Shown here: in pieces, positions 9,482-21,974 of the stretch
Numbering within the stretch: the first letter of the stretch is position 1
Layout of the letters: each line of letters starts with the position of its first letter
Assembly (NCBI GenBank): GCA_019916065.1
Contig: CM034233.1
Location: 47,818,141-47,882,140, forward strand
DNA: 64,000 bases
Direction of reading: 5' to 3'
Source of the DNA: Vitellaria paradoxa
Taxonomy: Eukaryota > Streptophyta > Magnoliopsida > Ericales > Sapotaceae
Translations under genes and position numbers: made by a program
The notes under the pieces: generated by a model
The model's input: the letters and a program-made list of their open reading frames with translations, nothing else
What the model was told of the DNA's origin: nothing
Databases searched by the model: none

Positions 9482-10653
9482 TGAGTGAGGTCATCTAGAG
9501 GGGAGACAATTACGTAGATTTCAGTTTTTTAGATTTTCTTTTGTAGAGAGAGAGTTTTAGAGAGAGGAAGTGGATCAAGCTTCATTTCCTTTGAATTTTT
9601 GTATCAGAATTTTGAGCTTATGAATAAAATTGTTTCATTTTTATGTATTTCCAGTTTCATTATGTGTAAGTAGCTCTCTTACTTGGATCCAAATCAAGGA
9701 TAGTAGATGATGTATGTGGATTTTCAAAGTATTTTGCTTTTCAATGTTTAAATCTTTTGAAATTATTTACGAATGATGGTTGAAATGTTTGAATCTAGTG
9801 AAATTGTTAGTTGTTAACTCTAGATCTAGCCTTGTTTGTATAGCTTATATAGATTATATGTGAATTGCTAATTAGAATTCTCATGTGCTTCTTTGAGAAA
9901 TTGTATGTGCATTGCTAATATAGAACTTATATGTACTCTTTATAGGTTATGCATTCCAAGTGTTTGATTTAGGTTTTCAATTACATGAACTAAGTGTTGT
10001 TACCAAATCTTTCAATCATTGTTCTTAATTATGCTTTAATTTTGCTTTAATTTTCAATTTCAATTGGATTTATTGAATGATGATTAGTTGGTTTGGATTC
10101 TTTGAAACCACTAGTTGATGTTACTAGTTTAACTCTTGATTGTATATTCTATGTTCATTATATGTGAGTGGCTTGGTGGAATTTTCATACCTGATCTTAG
10201 GGATTTCGTATGTGGATTGCCACCTAGAACTCTCATGTAATCCATATGAATTATTGCACTCTAAGTGTTTGATCTAGAACAACAACCAAGTGAACCTGAT
10301 GTTTAACCAAATTAATTAGTCATTGTTCTCCTTGAAAATCCATAGAAATCACTACTTGAATTGGTTTGATCCAAGTCATTTTTATAGTTCTTTTAGTTTA
10401 ATCAAATTTTCTTTGATAATTTCAAATTAGATTTAATTCCACTTCCTAGGTGTTTGACAAAATGCCTAGGTAGGGTCAAACCAATTTTCTTGAGTTTTTC
10501 TTGTGTGACACCTACTAATCAAGAGAAGAAGAATTGTGAGTTTACTACACCTCTCCCTGTCGGTACGACCGGTACTTTACCGTTTAAATTTAAATTGCTA
10601 CATCAGACCATCTTGCACTTGGGGTGTAAATCCACATTATGGAATGACAAGCA

Positions 10654-11562
10654 GTATATGTGAATAAAATGAATAAGAGTATTAGGGCATACCTGAATGA
10701 ATAGAATTTTCTTTAGAACAAGTTTGAGATGTTGTTGGATGAAACTGAATATCTAGTTAAGGAGATACAAGACTTGAAAAAGTCAAGTAATCTCAAAAAT
10801 TTTGAAAAGATAAAGACTGAAAATAAAAGAAACTTTGGTAAAGGGAATAGTTTTAGGATGAGACCTAAGTGGGTCTAATAATCATCTTTGCCTTATAGTG
10901 TTCGTTGATGATTCCATGTTATCTAAAAAAACTCGAAGGTAATTTGTGTATGTTTTAACTATGTTACTTATCTTGTTTTTGAATGGTCTTAGTTTGTTGG
11001 TTATTTATTCTCAAATTTGCATGTATTCTTTCCTACCTTGACTTGATGCATATGATCATAGCATTGGGGTGCTTATTGAAAAACTACTTCAAATCTTAGT
11101 ACACCTCGATCTACCCAGTGTGGATTACCCACAAAGTAGTACTTATTTTTGTGTCATGTTTTTTCTTTTGATCGTGAATGCATCATGTGATTTTGACCAG
11201 ACTTTTTGAAAAGGGCTACCACAAGGGCTAGAGTGAAAGTCACTGACACCATTGTAAATCAAGTGAGAAAAGTCACTTTAGGTGAAACTAGGAAGGCTAG
11301 CTACTCTTGATTATGTGTGAAAGCCACCAAATTCATAATAGAATAAGGGAGACTTGTTGAACATTGCTATCTTGTGAAATTTTTCTTCACCATTACAAAA
11401 TATTTATATGGGTTCAGTAAGATATAAGTGCTTTGTCACACATTTTGGTCTAAGTCTAGACTTGAACTCTTGGATTAGTATGATTAATTTTTCTTATCCA
11501 CTCTTAATAGAATTTGAGTTATTGGAACAAGTTGTCTGAGTTACGCACACACATCACAAGCA
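10654..11562 (+). pseudogene. Ty1/copia gag C-terminal remnant and unresolved element sequence
   Basis: After the target duplication at 10654 an in-frame but stop-ridden stretch continues the gag region with a charged, coiled-coil-like segment (10720-10860), ending RPKWV near 10877. No copia protease, integrase or reverse transcriptase is found from here to the 3' LTR at 24340, so pol has been lost. 10900-11562 is AT-rich without recognisable domains. Confidence 0.5.
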
Positions 11563-11567
11563 TTTTT
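11563..11567 (+). repeat. Target duplication TTTTT, left copy, of the chromovirus
   Basis: Five thymines precede TGTGACATC at 11568, and the same five follow the 3' LTR at 23687-23691. A homopolymer is weak alone but agrees with both LTR borders. Confidence 0.6.
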
Positions 11568-12534
11568 TGTGACATCTTGAATTATTATTATTTTTAAATG
11601 CATTACTAATTTAACTTTTATTTTATGCTTAGAAATTTTAATTAAATTAATGAGGTATTATTTTATATTTTTATTAATTTTAATTGGAATAATTGGTACA
11701 CTTATAAACTTTATTTAGTTTTAGTTTAATTAATTAGTACACTAATTTAAGTTAAATAATCAATTAGTTGGGTAAATGAAGTGGTGACGTGGCCACTTGA
11801 TTTGGTGCATTTGCTCTGACAGCTTGGCTATGTGCCAAGCATAGGGGAAAAAAAAACAAGAGAGTTGAGGCAGAGAAGAACACCTAAGTACCTGAATATA
11901 TATGTAACATATATATATGTATGTATATAAGTTAAAATAAAGGTTAGTAAGAAGCAGACAACAAAAAAAACAATAGAGAACAGCAAGGAAAATAAAGAAA
12001 CTGTGAGGAAGCGAGAGAGAAGGAAAATTGGAGATTTTGGCTAGATTATCGAGGTAAGTTATTTTATTTTGTTAATTTAGAATTAATTCTATAGAAGGTT
12101 AAATAAATTAGGTATGTTGAAAATAAAGTGGTTGTGTTCTATTTATTAAATTTATATTATTAATTGATTTGGTTTTTATTTTAACGGTTGAATTTCTGAT
12201 TTGGTATAATTTGTTTAGGTTAAAATTATGACCCAAGGATAATCAATAGCAACCACCCCAGTAGTTTGATTTTCTCAGAATATCCACTGTTCAGATGAGT
12301 GTATTAAACTTAATGATAAAAGGTATTAAATATACATTGATAAATTTTATCTATTTATTTATTGTTGTTAGTAATTTATTATTTTGATATGAAATGTTGA
12401 ATATTGATGGATTTATTGTGTTAGATATGAATTTGATTATTTTTGGAATGATCAAAAATTGGGAAGTAATATTTTATGTGGAAGAAAAAATATTACAGCA
12501 TATTAGTATGAGTTGTGTCCATTACACTTGCATG

Positions 12535-12830
12535 TGGTTAGATGGGACCAGGACAGATAAGGCCAGAAAAAAAAAAGAAAAAAAATATATGAGGTTAGGT
12601 GGGGCTAGAAGAAAAAAAAAAGGCCAACTGGAACCAGGTTAGATGGGACCAATAATAAGGCCAGATAGAGCGAAGCCAGATGAGGCTAATGGGACATGCT
12701 AAATTAAACTCATTGTCCACAGTTGAGTGCTAAACTCAGAGGCCAGATGGGGCTAAATGTATGTTGTATTATTATTTAAATCATTTATCATGCAAATATG
12801 TCATGAGGTAGCCAGTTGGGGCCTCGAGAT
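12535..12830 (+). repeat. GGCCAGATGGGGCC-word array in the chromovirus 5' LTR
   Basis: Words such as TTAGATGGGACCA, GGCCAGATGGGGCTA and GCCAGTTGGGGCC recur about eight times among A-rich spacers. The same array is in the 3' LTR at 22826-23110, so it pre-dates integration. Confidence 0.75.
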
Positions 12831-15311
12831 GATGATAATAGTTGATAAATGAAAAGTGACGATGAATTGTGTGCTAAGATATTTGTATCATTGTCAGTTA
12901 TAAAACATTTAAATTAATTATTATTTGATTATGGGATGGTTGTCTATATAACCACCATGGATTATCTATGATTTATATTTATTATCTTTTATTTTAAGTA
13001 TAATACTTCTAAGTGTGTGACACTTACACCTCAATTTACACATTTTAGGTCGAGTCTAGAAGTGCTGCAAGTGCCGGGAGAAGACTTTGAGTTGTCTGTT
13101 TCCTCATTTTAATCATGTGTTAGTATTTGAAGTTTGTGTAAATTAACTTAGAGTTTTCGACAGTATTGGATTGTGTAATAATCTGAATTTTTTTTTCTCT
13201 TAATTAATTTGCTTAAGTATGGTGGTGATATTTATTATAATAAAAGTCTAGAAAATTGAGGATTTGAAAATTTTTGGAATGATAAAATTAGTTGGAAAGA
13301 TTTTCAGATTTAATTTCACCCTATTGGGAGTTTAATATAGAATTTCTAAACTTTTATCCAAACAATTCCTAGCGCAAATTACCTATTTGGTTTAACCCAA
13401 GCCCATTAACCCATGGGTCAACCCTTTCTTTGACTCACCTCAACTCACTTCAACTCACTTTATTACTCACTGAGTTGACTCGTGAATAGTAGCTCTAAAT
13501 CATTTCTCGACAAACTTCATTTTCCATCCATCCTTTCTTCTATACATCTCTCATAATCTCTCAAATTATTTGGCTAATTAGTCAAAAAGAAGACCCTATA
13601 TTGATGACCTTAAAGCATCTTTTAAATAATTTGTTTAATTAGTCAAAAAGCTAGCATGATTCCCGGATCATGCCAACCATCTTCATCCATCCTCCAATAC
13701 CTCTCTTAAATTATATGGTTAGATAGTCAAAAAAAAAGCATGATTCTTGGATCATGCTACCTATTGTATGTGCATGATCTTACCTTAGTTGCTTTGAAAC
13801 ATGGGAAGTGAATGTTATTTTCTCCACCAATACTTTCTCTACAGTCCCATGATTTCTTATAAATTGTTTGCCTTCAAAGAGAAGAAAATAAAAAAAAAAA
13901 TCATTATTTAGTGTGGTTAGAGATTAGGTGTTGCTTGGAGGAAGAAGAAAGGCTTAGAACTTTCCAATTGGGTGGTGTTCAAAGCTTAACTCATTTTTCC
14001 TTCTCAGGCTTGGTCACCAATATCTTCATTGAGGTAGGATGACGAACCTCCTAAAATGTATTTGATGTCTTCAATTTGAAGCTGAAATATTTTTTTGTTT
14101 TTCGGTTTGAAGTATGAAACTTGATTGTGGAAAAAAAATACCCGCATATTTGGGGTAAGGAAGCCAAAACTTTGACTGATATAGCTCAGTATGCTGACAG
14201 CTCTCTGTTTGTAACTTCTAATGTGCTTTTGACCCCTAAAACGGTGGAATTAAGCTTCGGCTAAAACATAAAAGTTGTAGCCCTTTAAGTTTTCTTTCCA
14301 ACCCAAAATGATTTGCATCAATCCGAGTTGTGAGTCAAAAGTTATGCTCAAAATATTGGGCACGTGTAAAACTATATCTTCTGAACAAACTGAATTCAAT
14401 GCTATTTTTGCACCTTTAGAACTTAGAATTTTTAAAAGTGTAAAACATGAAAGTTGTAGGTCTTAAAGTCTAGTTTTACAGATATAAAGTTTATAGATAT
14501 TGGAGTTCTGCTCTATTTTATATGAATTTTCTTTTAAGCTGCTATCTCTTCTTAGCCTTTAATTAATGCTTGTTTGGATTTTTTTTAGAATATTATGTTT
14601 AAAGATTTATTTAAATTTCCAATTACCTTCTATTAATTATTGTCATGTTAATAATTTCTATTGATGTGTAATTTTGTTCACAAGACTTGATATAGTAAAA
14701 CACTTATACTATTTGATATAATACTGAAGTGGACTGTTAAGTTGATGCTAGTTAGTTATTTTTCAATTGATATGAAATTATTTTAAACTGGATATTATGT
14801 ACCATTTGACACTCTAATATTTATGATAACTGACTTAGATAATCAGTTTCATCATAGATAGTTGGATGACTTATTCAAACTAAAATGGCTAAGTAGAACC
14901 AAGTATTTGATAAAAATGCCCAAATGAAATAATGGACTTATTCTTTCCTCATTTGGTCTTCCTTAAATAAATTTGATTTATTTTAATTGATTCTTTTAGA
15001 CATTGTTTTGTCAACCTAGCAAGTTATATAACTATATTTTTATGATTAAGTGAATTTAATGAAACTTATTTAATATCTTCCTAAATATTAGAATAATTCT
15101 ATGGATATTTGTGGATATCTTAAAGTTGAAAACCTATGATAAGGGTTTGGTTATAAATAAGATGATGATTGAAAATTTATTCAAATTATTTTGAATAAAA
15201 TAAAACTTATTAATTTTTCAAAAATTAAATATAAATCCAAAAGGTATTTATTATCTTTATATTCCGTAAAATAATAAAATAAAAAGGAAAAAAAGACAAA
15301 AACTGAGATCA

Positions 15312-15381
15312 TAGCCAATGAGGTTCGAACTCGCGACTTCAAATCGCAATTAGGGTCGCCCATCCACTAAGCTACCAACCT
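15312..15381 (-). other. tRNA-like sequence inside the solo LTR
   Basis: On the minus strand an A-box-like TAGCTTAGTGG is followed by a perfect 4-bp anticodon-type stem GCGA/TCGC with 7-base loop TTTGAAG, which would place TGA (serine) as anticodon, and then a B-box-like GAGTTCGAACCTC. The acceptor stem does not pair and the T stem has only three pairs, so it is not a functional tRNA gene. It looks like a decayed or captured tRNA. Confidence 0.45.
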
Positions 15382-16152
15382 CGGTTTAATTAATATACCA
15401 TTAGAAATAATTTTATTCTATCAAATGTAGTACGGCAAACTTGTCAAAAGAATTAACTAAAATACTAGTTCAAATTCTAAATTATTTCTAGCTACTTGCT
15501 ACTTGTTAATTTACATGTAGTACCTACCTTTGTGATAATAATATTGGTGACAATGTTAAATCTTTGTTTTGTTGAGAATTATTATTGAATTATGGATTTA
15601 GATAAAGTACTAAAAATATACTGAATGTGACTGAATAATCTCACTTTTGATTTATCGCCCGGGAACATTGCCGGTTGTTATTAAAAATGTCTTATTTCCA
15701 TACAAGGTACCCTTAGAAATGTAAAAGGATGAGAAAAAAAAATTAAGGCACTCGGTGCCAAAGTTAGTTTTGGAAATGGGGTGATGGGTGGGTAGAAATG
15801 GCCTTTTAGATGGAGATGAGAACATATGCATTTTATTTGGGAGATGCTCCCTTCTGACCTGGCCAGTCAGGTAGCCGGTCGCGACAGCTAGGTTTTTGGT
15901 GGGTGACATCGTCAGAATGCACTGGATGCTAAGCCCGTAAAGTCACTGGTTCCCAAGGTTGGGGGTAGAAGAGCATAGAAGTGTGATTACCTTAGGAGGA
16001 TTTAGATTAAACTCCTTTATCAATTTTTACTATGACTGGCAACCTCTTTTGCTTATGTGTGAATGATGTGTTGGAATTATTTAATTATATTTAATTCCTT
16101 TAGATGAATATTTTATAAAGAGATGTAGGAAAAATATATATACGAAACCTGT

Positions 16153-16216
16153 ATCGTTCTGAGGTTTGATCCCGAGACCTTGAAGATCTGAATTTGAGAT
16201 CCCCACCACTGCAACA
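16153..16216 (-). other. Weak second tRNA-like stretch in the same solo LTR
   Basis: On the minus strand GTTGCAGTGGTGGGG followed 30 bp later by CGGGATCAAACCTC vaguely resembles an A-box and B-box pair. Pairing is poor. Confidence 0.2.
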
Positions 16217-17206
16217 TAGATTTCATTATAGTACACATATCAACATTTAACTATTTTACGTGTAAGTAAAATAGTAGTTACGGTGACGGTTTCATTGAAC
16301 CGTTGTAAGTGTAATTTGCATTATTCAGTTGGGATCTATTGAATTAATTATTGCATGAACAGTATGTCACCTAATCACATTCACTGTATTGAGTCACCTA
16401 ATACAGTGTAGCATTACAACCACTGCATATAGGCACTTAGGAGATTCTGATTACTGGGCTTTAGTAGCTCACCCATTGTGAGAATTTTTTTTAAGGATAT
16501 TAAACATAGGGATACCGAAAATGAGCTAGAAAGAGATTAATTTATCTTAAATATTCCACCAGAAGAGTTATCTATTTTTTTTTCTTGCGCAGCACTGGAA
16601 GACTTTATTTATTATTGTGGTTTGTAATAATAATTGTTGGATGATTGTAATTATTAAGTTTGGACCTAGTTTACTTTTATTTGATATGAAATGTTAATCG
16701 AATGGTTGGAACGTTTAGATGGCTCTGTAATACTATTCTCTATCTTTATTTTGTGTCCTGTAGTTGAATCCCATCAAATGATTCAGTCTAATGACATATA
16801 AATATTGTTTGGGATAAATAAGGGATTTTGAATAGCTTAAATTATTGCGGGACAACCCTAGTTGGAGGAAAATTTTGGGATGTGACAGCGTGTTATTATC
16901 ATCTTATTTTTATACCAAATATATAATCCCAAGTCACCCCCTGGCATTCGGGTTATGAAAATCCGGGGCGTGACAGATTGAGGCTTCGTTTAATATGTTA
17001 AAAATTATAAGTTTGTACTCATTTAAATATTTGTGAGATTTCTATATATTATGCCAAGGAATTAATATAAATCTGACAAGTTGTATGTTATTTTAATATA
17101 GGATTTTGTATGAAATGTGATTGTTGACTTATTATGAACAAAAGGATATAGATGTGTTCCCTGTATTTAAGGAATTAAATATGTATTCTAAAATAGGGTT
17201 GTGGCA

Positions 17207-17227
17207 GTTGGGTATCAGAGCCTAGGT
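17207..17227 (+). other. Primer-binding site of the chromovirus
   Basis: TTGGGTATCAGAGCC directly follows the 5' LTR. It matches the initiator tRNA-Met complement TGGTATCAGAGCC with one extra G. Confidence 0.7.
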
Positions 17228-17409
17228 TAGACATATCTATAAACTTGTCAATGATGGTACTTGCAGCCAATTATGGGAGAAAAAAATGCCTTAGATGTAG
17301 GTGATTGTGGTGTGATGTTTATTTACAAGATTATTGAGGTTCATGAAATAATAAATGTGATAAAACTATATTTTACATCTCACCTTGAGTTTAATGTGAG
17401 ACTAAAATA

Positions 17410-18560
17410 TGGATATTGAACACAACCCTAAGGTAGTAGAGAAAGAAGACTCAGTTGGATAGAATCAACAAACTGTGCAGGCTTCAAGATAGCAGGAAGG
17501 TCAGGGGGATTAGCCTCCAGTTCAACACCAGCGAGACCCAATAAAAAGGGTAACTAAGGCTGTGGCTAGATTAGTGGAATTGCATGCAGAACAGAGGTAC
17601 AGGCTAGAGGCACACGGAACAATGTATAGACAATTTCTTAAGTTGGGACCCACATTGCTTTCTGGTACTATTAATCCTTTAGAAGTTGAAGATTAGTTGA
17701 AGAACTTGGAGGTAATTTTTGAGGTAATGAGAATTTCTGATGAAGACAAAATCGTTCTAGCCACATTTATGTTTAGAGATCAAGTTAGGTTTTAGTGGGA
17801 AGCTATAAAAAGGTTGTCAGCCGCTAGAATGACTTGGAATCAATTTACTAACACCTTCAGTGATAAGTATTTTCCCCAGTCATATAGATATGAAAAAGAA
17901 CAGGAGTTTATTACTTTGAAGTAAGGAATGATGTCTATCATAGAGGATGAAGTTCAATTTACTGCATTATCTAGATTTGCTTCAGATTGGGATAAACAAA
18001 AGATGCAAAGTGCCAAAGATTATGATAGGGATTGGAGCTTTCTATTAGATCTAGAATTTTTGTCTTTGAAATGAGGAGTAATGGAGAATTGGTGAATGAA
18101 GCAAATATTGTAGAAAAATATGTTTGGGAGGCAATTGGAAGGCGGGAACAATCTAAAAAGGCCAGATTTGATTTTTTAACTACTCAAAGAGTGGAAAGCG
18201 AATTTTCTAGATAGAGAAGCCAAGACATCCAAGGTTATAGAGGAGTAAGTCAATTAAGAGGAAGCAGAAATGCAAGCTATAGCACGAATTGGAGTCTGAG
18301 CTTGAGGCAGACACTACCTGGGTCACGAGGAGTTGAGGCTAGGGAAAGAGTAAAAAACATAATATGCTTTAGATGTGGAGTTGTAAGACATTACACCAGC
18401 AAATGTATAGCTTAGCTGGCTTTTACTTGTTTTTGATGTGGTTAGGAAGGACATATCTCCAGAAATTGCTCTACTTTACCTACTCCAGCAGCATCTGTTG
18501 CTAGTGGTAGCTCCTTCAGTGGCTACACAAAGGGTAGAGGAGCAGCTAGGGGATCTTAGT
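17410..18560 (+). pseudogene. Ty3/gypsy gag with zinc knuckles (broken)
   Basis: From ATG 17410 the region codes, with repeated stops and frame changes, for a gypsy Gag. It has a glutamine-rich N-terminus, then the retrotransposon gag core with a conserved FLKLGPTLLSGT-like start (17630), a tryptophan/asparagine block TWNQFTNTFSDKYFP near 17830, and two CCHC-like zinc knuckles (about 18365-18475). Frame breaks include TAG at 17695 and 17794 and TAA at 17922. It is followed by the protease region in the same element. Confidence 0.75.
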
Positions 18561-19078
18561 CACAGGCTCAGGTTTATGTTATGACTCGTCAGGACACTCA
18601 GGTCTCTCTTGATATTGTTACAGGTATGCTCTCCATTATTGATAGACTTGCTCATATATTGATAGATTCTGGTTCTACCTATGCTTTTATATCTTAAGCA
18701 TTTTACATGCATTTAGACTAACCACTCTCCTAGTTAGATTCTATATTGGCAGTGGCTACTTCTAGTAGTGTTATAATATTAGCAAACGATGTATACAGAG
18801 ATTATATAGTGCAGATAGCTAACAAGAATTTGGTTGTTGATTTGATACCTGTGGAGATATGTGATTTTGACATCATCTTGGGTATGGATTGGTTATCATG
18901 CTTCTATTGATTGCTTTACCGAAGAAGTGACATTTCAAATTCCAGGAGACCCAGATTTAGTATTTAATGGTGATCATATGGTTGTGCCTAATTGCTTGAT
19001 ATCTGTATTAAAAGCTAGAAAATTGTTGAGTAAGAGGTGTCAGGGGTATATTGCTTATGTGGTTGATGCTAAAAGCTA
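18560..19078 (+). pseudogene. Ty3/gypsy aspartic protease region (broken)
   Basis: The retroviral-type aspartic protease active site is visible as DSGSTYAFIS (about 18665-18694). It is followed by a TAA. A second conserved block, FDIILGMDWL, is at about 18866-18895, with a shift after it. The protease would process the Gag-Pol polyprotein. Its order after the zinc knuckles and before RT is the normal gypsy order. Confidence 0.75.
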
Positions 19079-19079
19079 G

Positions 19080-20405
19080 AGACTCAGCATAACGACTTAC
19101 CCATTGTGTGTGTCTCCAAATGTTTTCCTAGATGAGATGCCAGGGGTGATCCTAGATAGAGAAGTTGAATTTACTTTTAAGTTGTTGCTAGGAACTACAC
19201 TAATCTCAATTTCACCTTATAGAATGGCATCTTGCGAATTGAAGGAATTGAAAGTTCAGTTATAAGATTTATTGGACTAGGGTTCTATCTGACCTAGTGT
19301 ATCACCATGGGAGCACCAGCATTATTTATGAAAAAGAAAAATGGCACTACAAGATTGTGCATTGATTATTGTCAGTTAAATTGGGTAATAGTAAAGAACA
19401 GATATCCATTATAAGGTGCTATTGTGTTTTCTAAAATTAATTTGAATTCTAGGTACTATCAAATTAAAGTACGGGATTGTGATGTGCCTAAGACAACTTT
19501 CAAAATAGATATGGGCACTATGAGTTTTTTGTTATGCCTTCTGGATTGACTAATGCTCTAGCTATATTTATGGACTTGATGAACAACGTTTTTAGACTGT
19601 ACCATGATGCCTTTGTGATTGTTTTCATTGATGATATTTTGATTTAATCCAGAAGTAAGGAAGAATATGCACAGTATCTTAGAATAGGTTTACAGACTCT
19701 GCGGGAGAAACAATTATTTACAAAGGTCAATAAATGTGAATTTTGGCTAAATCGAGTAGTATTACTGGGGCATGTGATTTCAGATACTGGTATCAGTGTT
19801 GATCCTAAAAAAGTTGAGGCAATATTGAATTGGGAGCGTCCAACTAGTGTAACGGAGTTACATAGTTTTCTTGGATTGGCAGGGTATTATCATCATTTCA
19901 TTCAGAATTTTTCTTCCGTTACATCATCTATGACACAATTAACTCGCAAGGGTGTTAAATTTGAATGGATTGATAGTTGTGAGAAAAGTTTCTAGGAAAT
20001 GAAGGGCAGATTGACTACAGCTTCAATGTTAACACTTCTCTCAAGTACTGGTAGATTTGTGATTTATAGTGATGCTTCAAGACAAGGGTTAGGATGTGTT
20101 TTTTGATTCAAAATAGGAAGGTAATTGCATATGCTTCAAGGCAATTAAGATCTCATAACACAATTATCTGACTGATGATTTAAAGTTAGCTGCAGTTGTG
20201 TTTGCTTTGAAATTATGGAGGTATCATTTATATGGTGAGACTATTGATATTTATACTAATCATCAGAGCTTGAAGTATTTGTTAACTAAAAAAAAAAACT
20301 GAATTTGAGACTAAAAAAATGGTTAGTTACTGAAGGATTATGATTATAATATACATTATCACCCAGGTAAAACAAATACAGTGGCTGATGCTCTGAGTCA
20401 TAAGT
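19080..20405 (+). pseudogene. Ty3/gypsy reverse transcriptase and RNase H (broken)
   Basis: RT landmarks in order: [20 protein letters not shown] near 19300-19360, where the usual arginine after CIDY is cysteine (CIDYCQLN); FIDDIL at about 19624 holding the two catalytic aspartates; and a long open stretch at 19774-19995 with FLGLAGYYHHFI. RNase H follows with [13 protein letters not shown] near 20200, LKYLL near 20272 and the spacer HPGKTNTVADALS at 20361-20400. At least a dozen stops or shifts make it non-functional. Confidence 0.85.
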
Positions 20406-21974
20406 CTGTGAGCATGCTAGCTTGTAGTTAGTGTTGGAGAGTTCAGACATTTAATGATTTGACACATAATTGAAACAGATGCTTTGATTGCTCAATTGAG
20501 GGTAAGGCCACTATTACTTGATTGTATTAGGGAGCTACAGTTAGAAAATGTCCAATTACAGAGAATCCAGAAACAAATAAGAGATAATATGCATATAGAT
20601 TTTGTGGTTAGGGGTGACAGGTTATTTTGTTATGGTGATGGAGTTTGTGTCCCAGAAAATTCTAAACTAAAGAGAGAAATTTTAGAAGAAGCGTACCATC
20701 TCCTTATATTATGCATCCAGACAATACAAAAATGTATCTGGATTTGCGAGAGCTTTATTGGTGGACTAGTATGAAGCGAGAAATCGCATAATTTGTGGCT
20801 AGATGTTTGACTTGTCAGCAAGTAAAAGTAGAACATTAGAGTCCTACAAGATTACTTCAGTTATTCCCTATTCTAGAGTGGAAATGGGAACATATTACTA
20901 TGGATTTGATTGTTGGATTACCATGTACACAGAAAGGTTTTGATTCTATTTAGGTGATTGTTAATAGGTTAACCAAGTCAACTCATTTTCTGCCTGTGAA
21001 ATCTAATTATACAACTAATAATTATGATATCCTGTATGTCAAGGAGATTGTGAAATTACATGGTGCACTTATGTGATAGAGATCTAAAGTTTACATCTAG
21101 ATTCTGGCCTAGTCTGCAACAAGCTATGGGGATAACCTTGAAGTGTAGCACTGCATTGCATCCTCAAATAGATGGACAATTTGAAAGAACAATTCAGAAT
21201 TTAGAAGATATGCTACGAGCTTGTGTGTTAGATTTTAAGGGAAACTAGGATGATTTGTTGCCACTGATGGAATTTACTTATAATAATAGTTTTCATTCCA
21301 GTATTGGCATGACATCATTTGAAACTTTGCATAGTTATAAATGTAGAACTCCAGTTTGTTGGGATGAAGTGGGGGAAAGAAAATTACTTGGGCCAAAGTT
21401 AGTACAGGACACAGTGGATAAAGTGAAGATGATATACATGGCAGATTGAAGATAGCCCTGAGTCGCCAGAAAAGTGATGCAGATAACTGCAGACGAGAAC
21501 TAAAATTTTTTGTGGATGATAACGTATCTTTAAAAGTTTCTCCCTGGAAAGGTATATTGAGATTTGGTTAAAATGGAAAAATTAAGTCCTCGCTACATTG
21601 GACCATATGAGATTATACAAAGAATTGGGGAAATTGCATATAGGTTGGCTCTACCTCTAGAATTATCAAGACTTCATGATGTCTTTCATGTGTCAATGTT
21701 GTGTAAGTGTATCCCAAACTCATCTTATATGTTAACTTCTCAACTAGTTGAATTAAAAGAAAATTTGTCTTACATAGAAGAACCAGTACAAATTTTAGAT
21801 AGAAGGGATCAAGTTTTGCAGAATAAGATGATACCATTAGTAAAAGTATTGTGGAGAAGCCACACTGTGGAGGAAGCCACTTGGGAGAGTGAGGATAACA
21901 TGTGAAAGTAATACCCGTATCTTTTGTTGCCAGGTAAGAATTTCGAGGATGAAATTTTTTAAAGGGATGAGACT
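20405..21974 (+). pseudogene. Ty3/gypsy integrase with chromodomain-like end (broken)
   Basis: A CX2C zinc-finger half (CLTC) lies near 20806. The DDE triad survives piecewise: D in ITMDLIVGLP (about 20897), D in CDRDLKFTS (about 21072), and E in GQFERTIQ (about 21175). The tail has SPRYIGPYEI and then VKVLWRSHTVEEATWE near 21835-21890, the chromodomain-like ending of chromoviruses, resembling the Tekay/Del branch. Stops at 21247 and 21447 and a frame change near 21450-21560 break it. The integrase would insert element DNA, with the chromodomain guiding it to chromatin. Confidence 0.85.
21960..21974 (+). other. Polypurine tract of the chromovirus
   Basis: AAAGGGATGAGA immediately precedes the 3' LTR start TGTGACATCC at 21975, with CT between. 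It would prime plus-strand synthesis. Confidence 0.6.

Larger units (their letters stand above)
8855..10653 (+). mobile_element. Solo LTR, 1799 bp, inserted behind the gag zinc knuckle
   Basis: It starts TGATTGTACT and ends GACAAGCA, and is flanked by a perfect 5-bp target duplication GTATA (8850-8854 and 10654-10658). The first 26 bp form a perfect 10-bp inverted repeat with a 6-base loop. Inside are GCAGGTGTTTGG near 8976, an array of GGTTCGAACC words (9035-9400), a TATA box at 9474-9481, a GA-rich leader and a CCCTGTCGG block near 10555. Layout and length match the solo LTR at 1090-2764. There is no coding domain, and the reading frame near 10454 is not recognised. Confidence 0.85.
13174..16975 (+). 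mobile_element. Solo LTR of 3.8 kb nested in the chromovirus 5' LTR
   Basis: It starts TGTAATAATCTG and ends GGGGCGTGACA, with a perfect 5-bp target duplication GATTG at 13169-13173 and 16976-16980. Removing it restores alignment with the uninterrupted 3' LTR. TGTAATAATC with GGGGCGTGACA is a common terminal pair in plant gypsy LTRs. A donor-like TTGAGGTAGG lies at 14031 and two tRNA-like stretches on the minus strand near 15312 and 16153. No protein domain is seen, and open frames at 15181-15363 and 15652-15909 look spurious. Confidence 0.8.
11568..17206 (+). mobile_element. 5' LTR of Ty3/gypsy chromovirus, split by a nested solo LTR
   Basis: 11568-13173 and 16976-17206 together align end to end with the 3' LTR (21975-23686, 1712 bp). 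Both copies start TGTGACATC. This copy ends GTTGTGGCA and the 3' copy ends GGTGCAACA. The copies differ by many substitutions and small indels, so the insertion is old. The LTR has an AT-repeat TATA region (about 11897-11932), a splice-donor-like GAGGTAAGT at 12051 and a word array of GGCCAGATGGGGCC type (12535-12830). The intervening 13174-16975 is a separate element. Confidence 0.85.

Noticed and set aside
15312..15381. Functional tRNA-Ser gene
   Set aside because: The acceptor stem does not pair and the T stem is short; kept only as tRNA-like.
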